A stretch of DNA of 64,000 nucleotides from Sinorhizobium medicae. GTDB taxonomy: Bacteria; Pseudomonadota; Alphaproteobacteria; Rhizobiales; Rhizobiaceae. The notes under the pieces were generated by a model. The model saw only the letters and a list, made by a program, of their open reading frames with translations, searched no databases and had not been told where the DNA came from. The stretch spans positions 62,001 to 126,000 of the forward strand of contig NZ_VITA01000006.1 in assembly GCF_007827695.1 (NCBI RefSeq), in the 5' to 3' direction. Both the position numbers and the translations under genes were made by a program. This document shows, one piece after another, positions 1-9,791 of this stretch. Every line of letters starts with the position of its first letter. Position 1 is the first letter of the stretch.

Positions 1-3
1 GGA

Positions 4-1053
4 ATGCATATGCGTGCGGAAAAGAAACCGGACACCAAGGCCGGTGCGGCTGGTGGGCGTAAAACGAAATTGAAGGCGATCGTCTTTCAGGCCGGGCCGC
101 TGATCGCCCTTGTCCTGTTGATGGCTTACCTCGCTTTTGCGACATCCAACTTCCTGACGTTCGACAACCTTTCCAACGTGGCGCGCCAGTCCGCCTTCGT
201 TGCCATTATCGCGGTCGGGCAGACATTCGTCATCCTGACCGGCGGCATCGACCTGTCAGTGGCTGCCATCGCCGCACTTGCCGCATCGATAACCGCCGTC
301 CTGCTCACGCAGCCGCTCGTGCTCTTCGGGGTCGATTTCGGTTTCGTGCCGCCGCCGGTGGCCGTCCTCATAGGGCTTTTCATCGGGGTGGCTGCCGGTG
401 CAATCAACGGCTGGCTGATTTCCAAATTCAAGATCCCGGACTTCATCGCGACACTCGGCACGATGACGGCCTTTCGCGGCGCCGCGCTGCTGGTCACCGA
501 TGGCCTGCCGGTCCCCTCGTTCAACGCCGGCCGGCAACTTCCCGAAACGCTGATCTGGGTCGGCGGCGGTCAGCTCTTCGGCGTTCCGGTGAGCGCGCTC
601 ATCGCGCTGCTCTGCGCGGCCGCCGGCTGGTACGTGCTTCGCTACACCGCGCTCGGGCGGGCGATCTATGCCGTCGGCGGTAACCGTGCGGCCGCCCATT
701 CCTCCGGCATCAGTATTTCGCGGACCAAGATCATGACCTATGCGATATCGGGCCTGCTGGCCGCGATCGCCGGCATCATCCTCGTCGGGCGCCTCAATTC
801 GGCCAATGCTTTGATGGCGGAGGGCGAAGAACTGCGCTCCATCGCTTCCGTCGTGATCGGGGGCACCAATCTCTTCGGCGGCGAAGGCGGAGTATGGGGA
901 TCGATCATCGGCGCGGCCATCATCGGCGTGCTCGGCAACGGTCTCAACCTGCTCGATGTGAGTCCGTTCTGGCAGCGCATCGCGCAGGGCATCGTCATCG
1001 TGGTCGTCGTGATCTTCGATCAGTGGCGCCGTCGCAGCATGACACGCGTTTAG
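4..1053 (+). CDS. Ribose-type sugar ABC transporter permease
   Basis: Inner-membrane permease of the RbsC/BPD_transp_2 family, which passes a sugar from a periplasmic binding protein into the cytoplasm using a separate ATPase. The 349-residue protein has a charged N-terminal tail (about residues 1-25), then many hydrophobic segments. Family motifs are visible: TGGIDLSV near residues 79-86, AVGGN with a following SGI near 223-235, and a Gly-rich stretch near 286-303. The partner ATPase and binding protein are not in the window and probably lie upstream, so this is the last gene of its operon. A second ATG lies two codons downstream. The substrate cannot be read from the sequence. Confidence 0.9.
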   Translation: MHMRAEKKPDTKAGAAGGRKTKLKAIVFQAGPLIALVLLMAYLAFATSNFLTFDNLSNVARQSAFVAIIAVGQTFVILTGGIDLSVAAIAALAASITAVLLTQPLVLFGVDFGFVPPPVAVLIGLFIGVAAGAINGWLISKFKIPDFIATLGTMTAFRGAALLVTDGLPVPSFNAGRQLPETLIWVGGGQLFGVPVSALIALLCAAAGWYVLRYTALGRAIYAVGGNRAAAHSSGISISRTKIMTYAISGLLAAIAGIILVGRLNSANALMAEGEELRSIASVVIGGTNLFGGEGGVWGSIIGAAIIGVLGNGLNLLDVSPFWQRIAQGIVIVVVVIFDQWRRRSMTRV

Positions 1054-1071
1054 AGCGGGACGAGGAAAGCG

Positions 1072-1127
1072 GGTGCGGTTTCCGCCCGCACCGCGCTCCG
1101 GCGTGGGCCTGCCGGAAGGCGCAGGCC
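1072..1127 (+). terminator. Tandem hairpins after the sugar permease
   Basis: Two inverted repeats follow the permease stop: GGTGCGG (1072-1078) with CCGCACC (1086-1092), and GGCCTGC (1106-1112) with GCAGGCC (1121-1127). Neither is followed by a T run, so this is only a candidate terminator or transcript-stabilising structure. Confidence 0.35.
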
Positions 1128-1292
1128 GACGCGGCGCAGAAAAAAGTACCAAATCCGGAACTTGCAAAATTAGCTGCCGGTCACCTATTGCCTGTTGGCG
1201 GCGAAAAGCATCCTCTGCCGGAGACCGGCGGCCTTCGCCTGAGGGCACCGCCGGCTGCCGCGACGAACACGCTGCTTCGAAGGTGCCGAGCC

Positions 1293-2198
1293 ATGAACAT
1301 CAAGCAACTGGAAGTCCTGCGGACGCTGCTTGCAACCGGATCGACGGTCGCGAGCGCCAAGGCCATGGGCCTTAGCCAGTCGGGTGTGAGCCGCATGTTG
1401 CAGCAGCTCGAGAGCGACTTGTCCATCACACTTTTCGTCCGGGACAAGGGCCGCCTGATCCCGACCCCGGAGGCCACGGTTCTCGGCCGCGACGCTCAGA
1501 ATGTGCTGCTCGCGATCGAGCGCATGTCCGGCCATGCGGAGGATCTCCGCAACGGTGCTGCCGGACCGGAAATCGTGCGCATCGGGCTGCCGAGCAGCAT
1601 GTGGGAGAATTTCGCACCTGCCATGTTGATCGACTATGTTCGGGATTTTCCCGGCGTGCGCATCGAGACCTTCTTCGAGACGACGACCGCCATCACCAAG
1701 CTGGTCGAGGAACGCGTCATCGACCTCGGTTTTCTGCGCATCGAGGGCGAGACGGGGCCGTCCATTGCAATCGACACGGTTGCGAGCGGCGAGAGCGTCT
1801 GTGTCGTCCCGGAGAACCATCCGCTAGCTGAACTGCCCGAGATCAACATCACGCATCTGCGAAACGTACCGCTGATCCTGATCGGCCGCCAGCGGCCGAA
1901 CCGCATGGCTCTCGATCAGGCCTTCAAGCGGGCAGGGGTAAAGCAGATGGTCAAGATCGAGACTCATACCAACAGCTCGGCCTGCTCCTATGTCGCGCAT
2001 GGACTGGGCGTCACGATCATCAGCAGCTTCTACGCGAATCTGTACCGGCATCTTCCAGTCGTGCATCGACCGTTCGTTCCGCGCGCGACACAGGAATTCG
2101 GACTGGTGCGCGCCGCCGGAGTTCCACTCTCCATCGCTGCGCAAGCGCTCAGCGGAGCCCTGAAGAAGCAGATTCAGCTTTCTCAAAGGGAACAATAG
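1293..2198 (+). CDS. LysR family transcriptional regulator
   Basis: DNA-binding regulator of 301 residues, the usual LTTR length. The N-terminal winged helix-turn-helix (about residues 1-60) contains AKAMGLSQSGVSRMLQQLE, and a periplasmic-binding-protein-like effector domain follows (about 90-295). The ATG at 1293 is chosen because the open frame upstream of it lacks LTTR similarity and the HTH begins right after it. It reads in the same direction as the dipeptide-type ABC operon starting 163 bases downstream and may regulate it or the upstream sugar operon. No effector can be inferred. Confidence 0.9.
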   Translation: MNIKQLEVLRTLLATGSTVASAKAMGLSQSGVSRMLQQLESDLSITLFVRDKGRLIPTPEATVLGRDAQNVLLAIERMSGHAEDLRNGAAGPEIVRIGLPSSMWENFAPAMLIDYVRDFPGVRIETFFETTTAITKLVEERVIDLGFLRIEGETGPSIAIDTVASGESVCVVPENHPLAELPEINITHLRNVPLILIGRQRPNRMALDQAFKRAGVKQMVKIETHTNSSACSYVAHGLGVTIISSFYANLYRHLPVVHRPFVPRATQEFGLVRAAGVPLSIAAQALSGALKKQIQLSQREQ

Positions 2199-2361
2199 AC
2201 CAGGATTCTGGTCATCCCGAACGTTGCGGCTCACAGCTCCCCGCTGCATAGAGCTATGACGAATATGCATAATATTGCGCGCCAATCTCCATTCCCTCAT
2301 AGTTTGGACCAACGAAACCGGTGAGGCCAATCTCCAGTCGGCTCTCAATCGTGGGGAAGCA

Positions 2362-3306
2362 ATGCTACGTTTCATCCTGAGCCGTCTGGCGATGGCGATC
2401 CCGACGGTCGTCCTCGTCTCCGTGACGGTCTTTGCACTGATCCGGTTCATTCCCGGTGATCCCGCCGCGCTGATGCTGGGTGATATGGCTCAGCCCGATC
2501 AGATCGCCGCGATGCGGGTGGAACTCGGCCTCGACAGGTCCATGCCGCAGCAGTTCCTGATCTGGGCCGGTGATGTGCTGCGCGGCGACTTCGGCCGCTC
2601 GATCGTCAATGACGAGGCGGTGCTGCCGCTGGTCGTTTCCCGCTTTCTGGTAAGCGCGGAAATCGTCGTCGTCGCGGTCTTACTGGCAAGCCTGATTGCC
2701 GTACCGGCCGGCGTAATCGCCGCCTGGCGTCAAAACAGCCTGACGGATCTGGCTCTGGTCGGAACGGCAACCGTTCTCCTTTCCATCCCCACCTTCTGGC
2801 TCGGCCTGCTCCTGCTCCTGCTTTTCGGGCTCAAACTCGGATGGCTGCCGGTTCTCGGCTATGTCTCGATCAGCGACAATCTGGTGGACGGTTTGCTTTA
2901 TCTCGTTCTGCCTGTCGTGACGCTGGTCATCCATGAAGCGGGTGTCCTGATCCGTATGGCGCGTGCCTCCACGCTGGAGGTGCTGCGTCTCGATTACATC
3001 ACCCACGCCCGCGCCAAAGGGCTCTCGGAAGGCGCCGTGCTCTGGCGCCATGCCTTCAAGAACGCCTTCGGTCCGACCTGGACGATGATCGGCCTCATCC
3101 TCGGCAATCTGCTCGGGGGCATCGCCGTCATCGAAACGGTCTTCACCATACCGGGGCTCGGGCGTCTGATGGTGGACAGTATTTTCGCGCGTGACTACCC
3201 GGTCATCCAGGGATGCCTTCTGTTCGTCGCGCTCTCCTATGTGCTGGTCAACCTCGTCATCGACCTTCTTTATCCTCTCTTCGATCCGCGTGTTGTCGCC
3301 GAATGA
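2362..3306 (+). CDS. Dipeptide/oligopeptide-type ABC transporter permease (DppB-like)
   Basis: Inner-membrane permease of the DppB/OppB family, 314 residues. It opens with the typical first membrane helix and the RFIPGDPA motif (about residues 24-31). The cytoplasmic EAA-type loop ALRMARASTLEVL..HARAKG is recognisable near 195-225. The ATG at 2362 is preceded by a GGGGAAG ribosome site and places the first helix at the N-terminus; a longer open frame upstream lacks similarity. Its stop overlaps the next permease start (ATGA), so the two are translationally coupled. It is the first gene of a dipeptide-type import operon whose substrate is unknown. Confidence 0.92.
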   Translation: MLRFILSRLAMAIPTVVLVSVTVFALIRFIPGDPAALMLGDMAQPDQIAAMRVELGLDRSMPQQFLIWAGDVLRGDFGRSIVNDEAVLPLVVSRFLVSAEIVVVAVLLASLIAVPAGVIAAWRQNSLTDLALVGTATVLLSIPTFWLGLLLLLLFGLKLGWLPVLGYVSISDNLVDGLLYLVLPVVTLVIHEAGVLIRMARASTLEVLRLDYITHARAKGLSEGAVLWRHAFKNAFGPTWTMIGLILGNLLGGIAVIETVFTIPGLGRLMVDSIFARDYPVIQGCLLFVALSYVLVNLVIDLLYPLFDPRVVAE

Positions 3307-4121
3307 AAAAGCTCACCCTCAACGGACTGATCGGTGGCATCCTGATCGCTGTCCTGCTCGTCACCGCTGCTGTCGGTCTCTTCTGGACGCCCTTCGATCC
3401 GATGAAGCTCTCCTTCACCGCGCGGCTCGCAGCGCCCGGCGCGGCGCACCTGCTCGGCACTGACGAATTCGGCCGCGACGTATTGAGCCGCCTGATGGTC
3501 GGCGCGCGCGCCAGCGTCTGGATCGGGGCGCTCACCGTCGGTTTCGCCGTTATCTGCGGGACGCTCATCGGCCTCATCAGCGGCTATGCGCGCGGCTGGG
3601 TGGACGGCGTCATCATGGCGGTCAACAATGCGCTTCTCGCCTTTCCCGGCATCCTGCTGGCGCTCGGCCTGCTCGCCGTTTTCGGTGCGAACCAGTACGG
3701 CATCATCTTCGCGCTCGGCATCGCCTATACGCCGTCCATGGCGCGCGTCGTGCGCGGTGCGGTTCTCTCGCTGCGGGAGCGGGAGTTCATCGAGGCCTCG
3801 CGGGTGATGGGCAATGGCGAGCTTTATACGATGTTGCGCCATATCCTGCCGAACTGCCTTGCGCCGATCACCGTTCTCGCCACCTCCATGTTCGGCTGGG
3901 CCATATTGTCGGAGAGCGCGCTCTCCTTTCTCGGCCTCGGAGTGCCGCCGCCGGCGCCGACCTGGGGGAACATGCTGGCCGCCGGCCGGCCATTCCTCCA
4001 GCAGGCCGCATGGCTCGGCCTGTTCCCGGGCCTGTGCATCGCGCTGACGCTGCTCGGCATCAACCTTCTGGGCGATGCGCTTCGCGACAAGCTCGACCCG
4101 CGCATGAGAGGTCTGAAATGA
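3303..4121 (+). CDS. Dipeptide/oligopeptide-type ABC transporter permease (DppC-like)
   Basis: Second permease of the operon, 272 residues, DppC/OppC family. It shows the family hallmark GTDEFGRDVLSRL (about residues 53-65), found after the first membrane helix, and the EAA loop EFIEASRVMGNGE further on. The ATG overlaps the stop of the preceding permease by four bases, and its own stop overlaps the following ATPase start in the same way, so the three genes are one coupled unit. It should pair with the DppB-like protein to form the membrane channel. Confidence 0.92.
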   Translation: MKKLTLNGLIGGILIAVLLVTAAVGLFWTPFDPMKLSFTARLAAPGAAHLLGTDEFGRDVLSRLMVGARASVWIGALTVGFAVICGTLIGLISGYARGWVDGVIMAVNNALLAFPGILLALGLLAVFGANQYGIIFALGIAYTPSMARVVRGAVLSLREREFIEASRVMGNGELYTMLRHILPNCLAPITVLATSMFGWAILSESALSFLGLGVPPPAPTWGNMLAAGRPFLQQAAWLGLFPGLCIALTLLGINLLGDALRDKLDPRMRGLK

Positions 4122-5746
4122 CGACGGACAAACTTCTCACCGTCTGCGGCCTTTCGCTTGAAGTTGCGGGATCCGGCCATCAGGTGGTCAAGTCGGTTTC
4201 CTTCGACCTCGCGCCGGGCGAGATCTTCGGGATCGTCGGCGAAAGCGGCTCCGGCAAGACGCTGGCGACCAGATCGCTGATCTCGCTGCTGCCACCGAAC
4301 ATCACGGTCACCGGCGGATCGGTGACCTACAAGGGCCGCGACGTGCTGAAGCTGAAGGAAAAAGAGCTACGTCATCTGCGCGGTGCAGAGATCGGCGTGG
4401 TCTTCCAGGAGCCGATGACCTCGCTCAATCCGTCGATGACGATCGGCCGGCAGCTGGAGGAGGGGCTGGTCCTGCACACCAAGGCCCCGGCGCAGGAGCG
4501 ACGCTTGCGCATCCTCGACATGTTGAAGCGGGTGGGCATCCGCGATCCGGAGGGGGCGCTTGCCTCCTATCCGCACGAGTTTTCGGGAGGCATGCGCCAG
4601 CGCATCATGCTCGCCTCCGTCATGCTTTTGAAGCCGGCGCTGCTGATCGCCGATGAACCGACCACCGCGCTCGACGCCGTGATCCAGCGCGACGTGATGG
4701 AACTGATGGTGGAACTGACGCGCGCGGAAGGGACGGCCGTGCTGCTGATCAGCCACGATCTGCCGATGGTGGCGCGCTACACGAGCCGCATCGTCGTGAT
4801 GGAAAAGGGTGCGATCGTCGAACAGGGCCGCACCGAAGACCTGCTCACAGCACCGCAGCATCCCTATACGCGGAAGCTCCTCTCGTCGCTGCCCTTTCGC
4901 GGCGAGCCACGCCGGATCGACACGAGCAAGGCGCCCATGATCTCGGCTCGCGAAATCATCGTCGACTATGCCGGCCGGAAGTCCCTGTTCAGAAAGAACA
5001 AGCCGAAGCGGGCGCTGCATGGCGTCAGCATCGACATATACGAAGGCGAGGTCGTTGCACTCGTCGGCGGTTCCGGCTCCGGCAAGACGACGCTCGGCCG
5101 CACCATTGCCGGCCTCGTCAAGGAAGACGAGGGCCGCATCCAGTTCCAGGGACGGCTGCGCACCGAAAACTGGGCCGATTATCGCCTCAATTGCCAGATG
5201 GTTTTTCAGGATCCCTATTCATCACTCGATCCGCGCATGACCATCCAGGCGCTGGTCGAGGAGGCGCTGAGACTGGTGCCGGGCCTCGACGGTAACGCCA
5301 AACGTAAGCGTTCCCTGGAGACGCTGGAGGAGGTCGGCCTCGGCATGGAGTATGCCGGCCGCTACCCGCACGAGCTTTCCGGAGGCCAACGCCAGCGCGT
5401 TGCCATTGCGCGTGCGATCGCGCGCCGGCCGCGCTTCCTGATCGCGGACGAACCGGTTTCCGCGCTCGACGTAACGGTCAGGGCGCAGGTTCTCGATCTC
5501 TTCTCGGATCTGCAGAAACGCTACGGCTTTTCCTGCCTGTTCATCAGTCACGACCTCGGCGTCGTCGAACAGGTCGCAGATCGCGTCGTTGTCATGCAGG
5601 ACGGTCGGATCATCGAGGAGGGGGCCCGGGATTCGATTTTCGACAGCCCGAAGGAGGCCTATACGCGCCGGCTTCTTTCGGCGATTCCCGCCCTCGACCA
5701 GAATGAAAACGGCGGCGTGACTCTCAAATGGCGTCTGGAGAATTGA
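4118..5746 (+). CDS. Fused double ATP-binding subunit of a dipeptide-type ABC transporter (DppD-DppF fusion)
   Basis: Cytoplasmic ATPase of 542 residues holding two complete nucleotide-binding domains, so one polypeptide replaces the usual DppD and DppF pair (GsiA/YejF-type layout). Domain 1 has Walker A GESGSGKT at 41-48, signature SGGMRQR near 156-162 and Walker B LLIADEP near 175-181. Domain 2 has Walker A GGSGSGKT near 317-324, SGGQRQR near 421-427 and LIADEP near 441-446. All catalytic motifs look intact in both halves. The C-terminal YTRKLLSSLP and YTRRLLSAIP stretches are the oligopeptide-family tails. The start overlaps the preceding stop (ATGA). Confidence 0.93.
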   Translation: MTTDKLLTVCGLSLEVAGSGHQVVKSVSFDLAPGEIFGIVGESGSGKTLATRSLISLLPPNITVTGGSVTYKGRDVLKLKEKELRHLRGAEIGVVFQEPMTSLNPSMTIGRQLEEGLVLHTKAPAQERRLRILDMLKRVGIRDPEGALASYPHEFSGGMRQRIMLASVMLLKPALLIADEPTTALDAVIQRDVMELMVELTRAEGTAVLLISHDLPMVARYTSRIVVMEKGAIVEQGRTEDLLTAPQHPYTRKLLSSLPFRGEPRRIDTSKAPMISAREIIVDYAGRKSLFRKNKPKRALHGVSIDIYEGEVVALVGGSGSGKTTLGRTIAGLVKEDEGRIQFQGRLRTENWADYRLNCQMVFQDPYSSLDPRMTIQALVEEALRLVPGLDGNAKRKRSLETLEEVGLGMEYAGRYPHELSGGQRQRVAIARAIARRPRFLIADEPVSALDVTVRAQVLDLFSDLQKRYGFSCLFISHDLGVVEQVADRVVVMQDGRIIEEGARDSIFDSPKEAYTRRLLSAIPALDQNENGGVTLKWRLEN

Positions 5747-5747
5747 T

Positions 5748-6620
5748 GTGGATAGGCTAGGCAATTCCGGCTCGGTAAAAGAGAGACTTGCGGAAATCTG
5801 CGATGCGCAGCCTTTCGTGACGCGTTTCCTCGTCCGCAATCTCAAGACGGGCGAGACGATCGAACGCGGCGCGGAGGAGGAAACGCCTTCCGCCAGCACC
5901 CGTAAGACCTCCATCATGATGGCGGCGCTGAAGGCGGTGCACGAGCGGCGGCTCGACCTCGAAGAGCCGATCACCTACGAAGCCCGCTTTGCCGAGGAAG
6001 TGGCAAGCGGCATGTTCCGCTACCTCACGCCCGGAATCGTGATTTCGTTGCGCGATGCGATTACCGGAATGATGGTGCTGAGCGACAATGTCTGCACCAG
6101 GATGGTGTTCGAGCGGCTGACGCTGGAGGAGGTCGACTGCTACTGCAAGTCGATCGGCATGAAAGGCACGCATCATCGCTTTCTCATTCCGCCCTTGGCT
6201 CTGCCGCCGGATCATGCGCTGACCTCGGTGACGACCACGACTGCCCGCGACCAGGCCTTTCTGCTGCAGACGATCCTGGACGCGCAGGCCTCTCCCGAAG
6301 CGGCCGCAAAGCTCGGCACGTCACCGGAGCTCTGCGCCTATGCCCTGCAGACTCTCAAGAACCAGATCCTGCGCTACGCAATTCCGTCGCGCCTGCCTTT
6401 CGGCACGGTGGTGGCGCATAAGGGCGGCACGGGCAAGCGCGGCCGCATGAATGCCGGCATCGTCTATCGCGACGGCGCTCCCTTCTACATCATCTGCGCC
6501 TATACCGATGACGTGCCGCAGGTCATGCCGGACGGCACGCCGGGTTACACGGTGGCGCTCGAGACCATCGGCAGGCTCTCGCGGGCCTGCTGGGACGGAT
6601 TCAGTCATAACGATCAATAA
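5748..6620 (+). CDS. Serine hydrolase of the class A beta-lactamase fold
   Basis: Predicted serine hydrolase, 290 residues. The three active-site elements of the penicillin-recognising fold are present: SxxK as S50-T-R-K53, SDN at 112-114 and K225-G-G-T-G. No signal peptide is visible, so unlike secreted beta-lactamases it is probably cytoplasmic and may act on the compound imported by the surrounding ABC system, for example an amide, ester or lactam. The start is GTG at 5748, one base after the ATPase stop; the only nearby ATG frame closes at once. Its place between the ATPase and the binding protein supports a catabolic role. The substrate is unknown. Confidence 0.8.
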   Translation: MDRLGNSGSVKERLAEICDAQPFVTRFLVRNLKTGETIERGAEEETPSASTRKTSIMMAALKAVHERRLDLEEPITYEARFAEEVASGMFRYLTPGIVISLRDAITGMMVLSDNVCTRMVFERLTLEEVDCYCKSIGMKGTHHRFLIPPLALPPDHALTSVTTTTARDQAFLLQTILDAQASPEAAAKLGTSPELCAYALQTLKNQILRYAIPSRLPFGTVVAHKGGTGKRGRMNAGIVYRDGAPFYIICAYTDDVPQVMPDGTPGYTVALETIGRLSRACWDGFSHNDQ

Positions 6621-6633
6621 GAGGGTAGAACAA

Positions 6634-8179
6634 ATGAAAACGCTTCTTCTTGCGGGCACCGCCCTGCTTGCCATGACCGGTATCGCAACGGCACGCGACA
6701 TCACCGTCGCGCAAAGTTCTGACCTGCGCAGCAATAATCCGGGCGTCAATCGCGACGGCAATACCGATAGCGTCATCCTGCACATCGTCGAGGGACTCGT
6801 CGGCTACAACAATGTCGGCGAAGTGAAGCCGCTGCTCGCCGAGAGCTTCGAGATGTCTGCCGATGGGCTGACCTATACGTTCAAGCTGCGCAGCGACGTG
6901 AAATTTCACAACGGCAAAGCGATGACGGCCGACGACGTGGTGTGGAACTGGACGCGCTACCTGAAGCCAGAGACGAAATGGACCTGCCTGAAAGATTTCG
7001 TGGAAGGCGGGGCCGCGCCTGTGACAGGCGTCAAGGCAATCGACGCCTCGACCGTCGAGATCACGCTGGCGAAGCCGTCGGCTGTCTTCCTCGGCATGAT
7101 GTCGCGTCCCGAATGCGGCTTCACCGGCATCATCTCGAGCGAATCCCTCGGTGCGGACGGCAGCTTCGTTCAGCCGATCGGGACCGGCCCCTTCATGTGG
7201 GACGAATGGAAGAAGGGCGAATACGTCCATCTCAAGAAATTTGCCGACTATGTCTCGCCGGAAAACGAAGGAAAGCCGGATGGCATGGTCGGTTCGAAGC
7301 GGCCGCTTGCCGACGGCGTCAAGTTCATGGTCATTCCGGACGCTTCGACCGTGAAGGCAGGTCTGGAATCCGGCGTGCTGGACACGGCTGAAATCTCGCC
7401 GGATCTCATTCCCGAATTCCAGGCAAGCGAGACGATGCAACTGATTGTCGCGCGCAATAACGGCAAGAACCTCTTTTACATCCAGACTCGGGACAAGGTC
7501 CTGAGCAATCCGGGCGTGCGCCGCGCCATGGCGATGGCGCTCGATCTGGATGAGCTCGTTGCCGCCGCCTCAAACGGTACGGGTGAGGCGAACGGCTCGA
7601 TGGTGTCGCAGGATTCGGTCTTTTTCAGCGACACGCAGAAGAAGCGTCTGCCCTATGACGTCGAAGCCGCCAAAAAGGAGCTGGCGGATGCCGGCTACAA
7701 TGGCGAGCCGATCTCGATCATAGCCAATAAGCGCGGCAACGTGCCGAGCTTCCCGGCTGCGGTCATGGCGCAGGCCATGATGCAGCAGGCCGGCCTCAAC
7801 GTTCAGATCGAGGTGCTGGACTACGCGACGCAGGTCGACCGCCGTCGGTCCGGCAATTACCAGGTGATTTCCCAGTCGGTGGCGCCGCGTCTCGACCCGG
7901 CCCTCATGTATTCCTTCTATGTCGGCGACAAGGACAAGAACGCTTCCCTGATGTGGGACGATCCGAAGGCGATCGAGCTGATGAACGCAGCCTATGCCGA
8001 GGCTGACCAGGCCAGACGCCAGAAGATATTCGATGAGTTTCACGGAGCTCATGCTGAAGGAAATGCCGGGGATATTCCTCTACGACATGGTCGATGTCTG
8101 GGGCGCGACCAGGAAATTGAAGGGCCAGCCCGTCTGGCAGTCGAACGCCCGCCTTTGGGAAGTGTCAGTCGACGATTGA
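6634..8179 (+). pseudogene. Dipeptide-type ABC transporter substrate-binding protein, frameshifted near the C-terminus
   Basis: Periplasmic binding protein of the SBP_bac_5 family. A signal peptide ends near residue 20 (LLAMTGIATA), and the AGAGGG-type ribosome site lies just before ATG 6634. The frame matches the family until IFDEF; then one extra T in the TTT run at 8038-8040 shifts it into unrelated sequence that runs to 8235. In the next frame, TELMLKEMPGIFLYDMVDV and the normal C-terminus continue to a TGA at 8177-8179, just before a hairpin terminator. Removing one T restores a 514-residue protein, the normal family length. It is either a recent mutation or a sequencing error; the rest of the gene looks intact. 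Confidence 0.85.
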
Positions 8180-8191
8180 TCCATCACAGCC

Positions 8192-8220
8192 GGGCCGGCG
8201 GCGATCCCCGACGCCGGCCC
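8192..8220 (+). terminator. Hairpin terminator after the dipeptide-binding protein
   Basis: GGGCCGGCG (8192-8200) and CGCCGGCCC (8212-8220) form a perfect 9-bp GC stem followed by TTCC. It lies 12 bases after the TGA at 8179, which supports that position as the true gene end. Confidence 0.6.
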
Positions 8221-8306
8221 TTCCATCATTCATAGATTCGCTCCGGCACGCCGGGCGGTCTCCTGCGCCTTTCGAGAGGGTGCATCGCAATGCGAGGACA
8301 TGGCCC

Positions 8307-9752
8307 ATGAACCGGGATGACGTGATGTCGATTGCCGCAGCAATCGAATCGATGAAGCCGGATTTCGTCAGCTTGAGCGACAGCATCTGGGATTTCGCCG
8401 AGCTCAAATTCGATGAGTGGCGTTCGTCCGGCTTGCTTGCCGCGAGGCTCGAAGACAATGGCTTCTCCGTTCGGCGCGGCATCGCAGGCATGGACACGGC
8501 CTTCATCGGCGAGTGCGGCAGCGGCAAGCCGGTGATCGCTTTCCTGGGCGAATTCGATGCGCTGGCGGGCATGAGCCAGGCAGCCGGGGTCGCCGAGGCG
8601 AAGCCGCTTGTCGACGGGGCAAGCGGCCATGGCTGCGGCCATAACCTGCTGGGCGTCGGTTCCCTGATGGCGGCGATCGCGCTCGCCCGGCATCTGGAGG
8701 CCAACAATCTGTCCGGTACTGTTCGCTATTACGGCTGCCCGGGCGAGGAGGGCGGTTCGGGCAAGACCTTCATGGTGCGCGCCGGTCTGTTCGACGATGT
8801 CGACACGGCGCTCACCTGGCACCCGGCACCGTTCAACGGCGTGCGCTCGACAAACAACCTTGCGGTTCTCGAATATTTCTATCGCTTCAAGGGTGTCGCC
8901 GCGCACGCCTCAAATGCTGCCCATCTCGGTCGTTCGGCGCTCGATGCCGTCGAGCTCATGAATGTCGGCGTCAACTTTCTGCGCGAGCACATGCCACAGG
9001 ATTGCCGTGTGCATTACGCGATCACCGATGCAGGCGGCAGGGCGGCGAACGTCGTGCAGGCGAGCGCCGAAGTGCTTTACCTGATCCGCGCACCGGGAAT
9101 GCCGGAGGCGCTCAACCTCGCCAAACGGGTCGAGAAGGTCGCCCGTGGTGCAGCCATGATGACCGAGACCGAAGTGGAAATCGTCTTCGAGACGGCCTCC
9201 ACCAACCTCTTGCCGAACATCACACTCGAGACGGCCATGCACGAGAATATGGTGGCGCTCGGCCCTGTCGCCTTCGACACGTCCGATCTGGCTTTCGCCA
9301 GATCCATTCAGGAGACCTTCACGGAAGAGGCAATCAAAAGCAGCATCCGTCTCTACCAGATCAAGGGCGACGTATTTTCCAATGCCGGCGCCGGCGCGTC
9401 GACACCACTGCACCTCGGCCTGCGCGAATTTGAAGGCCATTCGCACTTCCGTGCGGGCTCGACCGATGTCGGCGATGTCAGCTGGGTTACGCCGACGGCG
9501 CAGTGCTGGACGCCGGCTTGGGCGATCGGCACGAACCCGCATACCTGGCAGGTCGTTGCGCAGGGCAAGAGCCCCATCGCCCACAAGGCCATGGCGCATG
9601 CCGCCAAGACACTTGCAACGACGGGTCTGTCACTGGTCACGTCTCCGGAGCTGGTTGCCGCCGCTAAGGCGGAATGGTTGGAGAAGACCGGCGGCAAAGC
9701 CTATGTCTGTCCCATTCCGGCGGACGTCATGCCGGGGTCTGCGCATGCATGA
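8307..9752 (+). CDS. M20 family amidohydrolase (AbgB-like)
   Basis: Metal-dependent amidohydrolase of the M20 peptidase family, 481 residues, most like the aminobenzoyl-glutamate hydrolase subunit AbgB. Visible family motifs are GEFDALAGM, the metal-binding HGCGHN, and the GCPGEEGGSGK stretch that carries the catalytic Glu pair. A dimerisation domain occupies the middle. ATG 8307 is preferred over GTG 8280 because GAGGA lies 8 bases before it. It is the last gene of the dipeptide-type operon and plausibly cleaves an amide bond in the imported compound in the cytoplasm. The exact substrate is unknown. Confidence 0.88.
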   Translation: MNRDDVMSIAAAIESMKPDFVSLSDSIWDFAELKFDEWRSSGLLAARLEDNGFSVRRGIAGMDTAFIGECGSGKPVIAFLGEFDALAGMSQAAGVAEAKPLVDGASGHGCGHNLLGVGSLMAAIALARHLEANNLSGTVRYYGCPGEEGGSGKTFMVRAGLFDDVDTALTWHPAPFNGVRSTNNLAVLEYFYRFKGVAAHASNAAHLGRSALDAVELMNVGVNFLREHMPQDCRVHYAITDAGGRAANVVQASAEVLYLIRAPGMPEALNLAKRVEKVARGAAMMTETEVEIVFETASTNLLPNITLETAMHENMVALGPVAFDTSDLAFARSIQETFTEEAIKSSIRLYQIKGDVFSNAGAGASTPLHLGLREFEGHSHFRAGSTDVGDVSWVTPTAQCWTPAWAIGTNPHTWQVVAQGKSPIAHKAMAHAAKTLATTGLSLVTSPELVAAAKAEWLEKTGGKAYVCPIPADVMPGSAHA

Positions 9753-9791
9753 TCGGCGGCTCGTCTCACTGGCGGCGTTCACGATTTTTCG

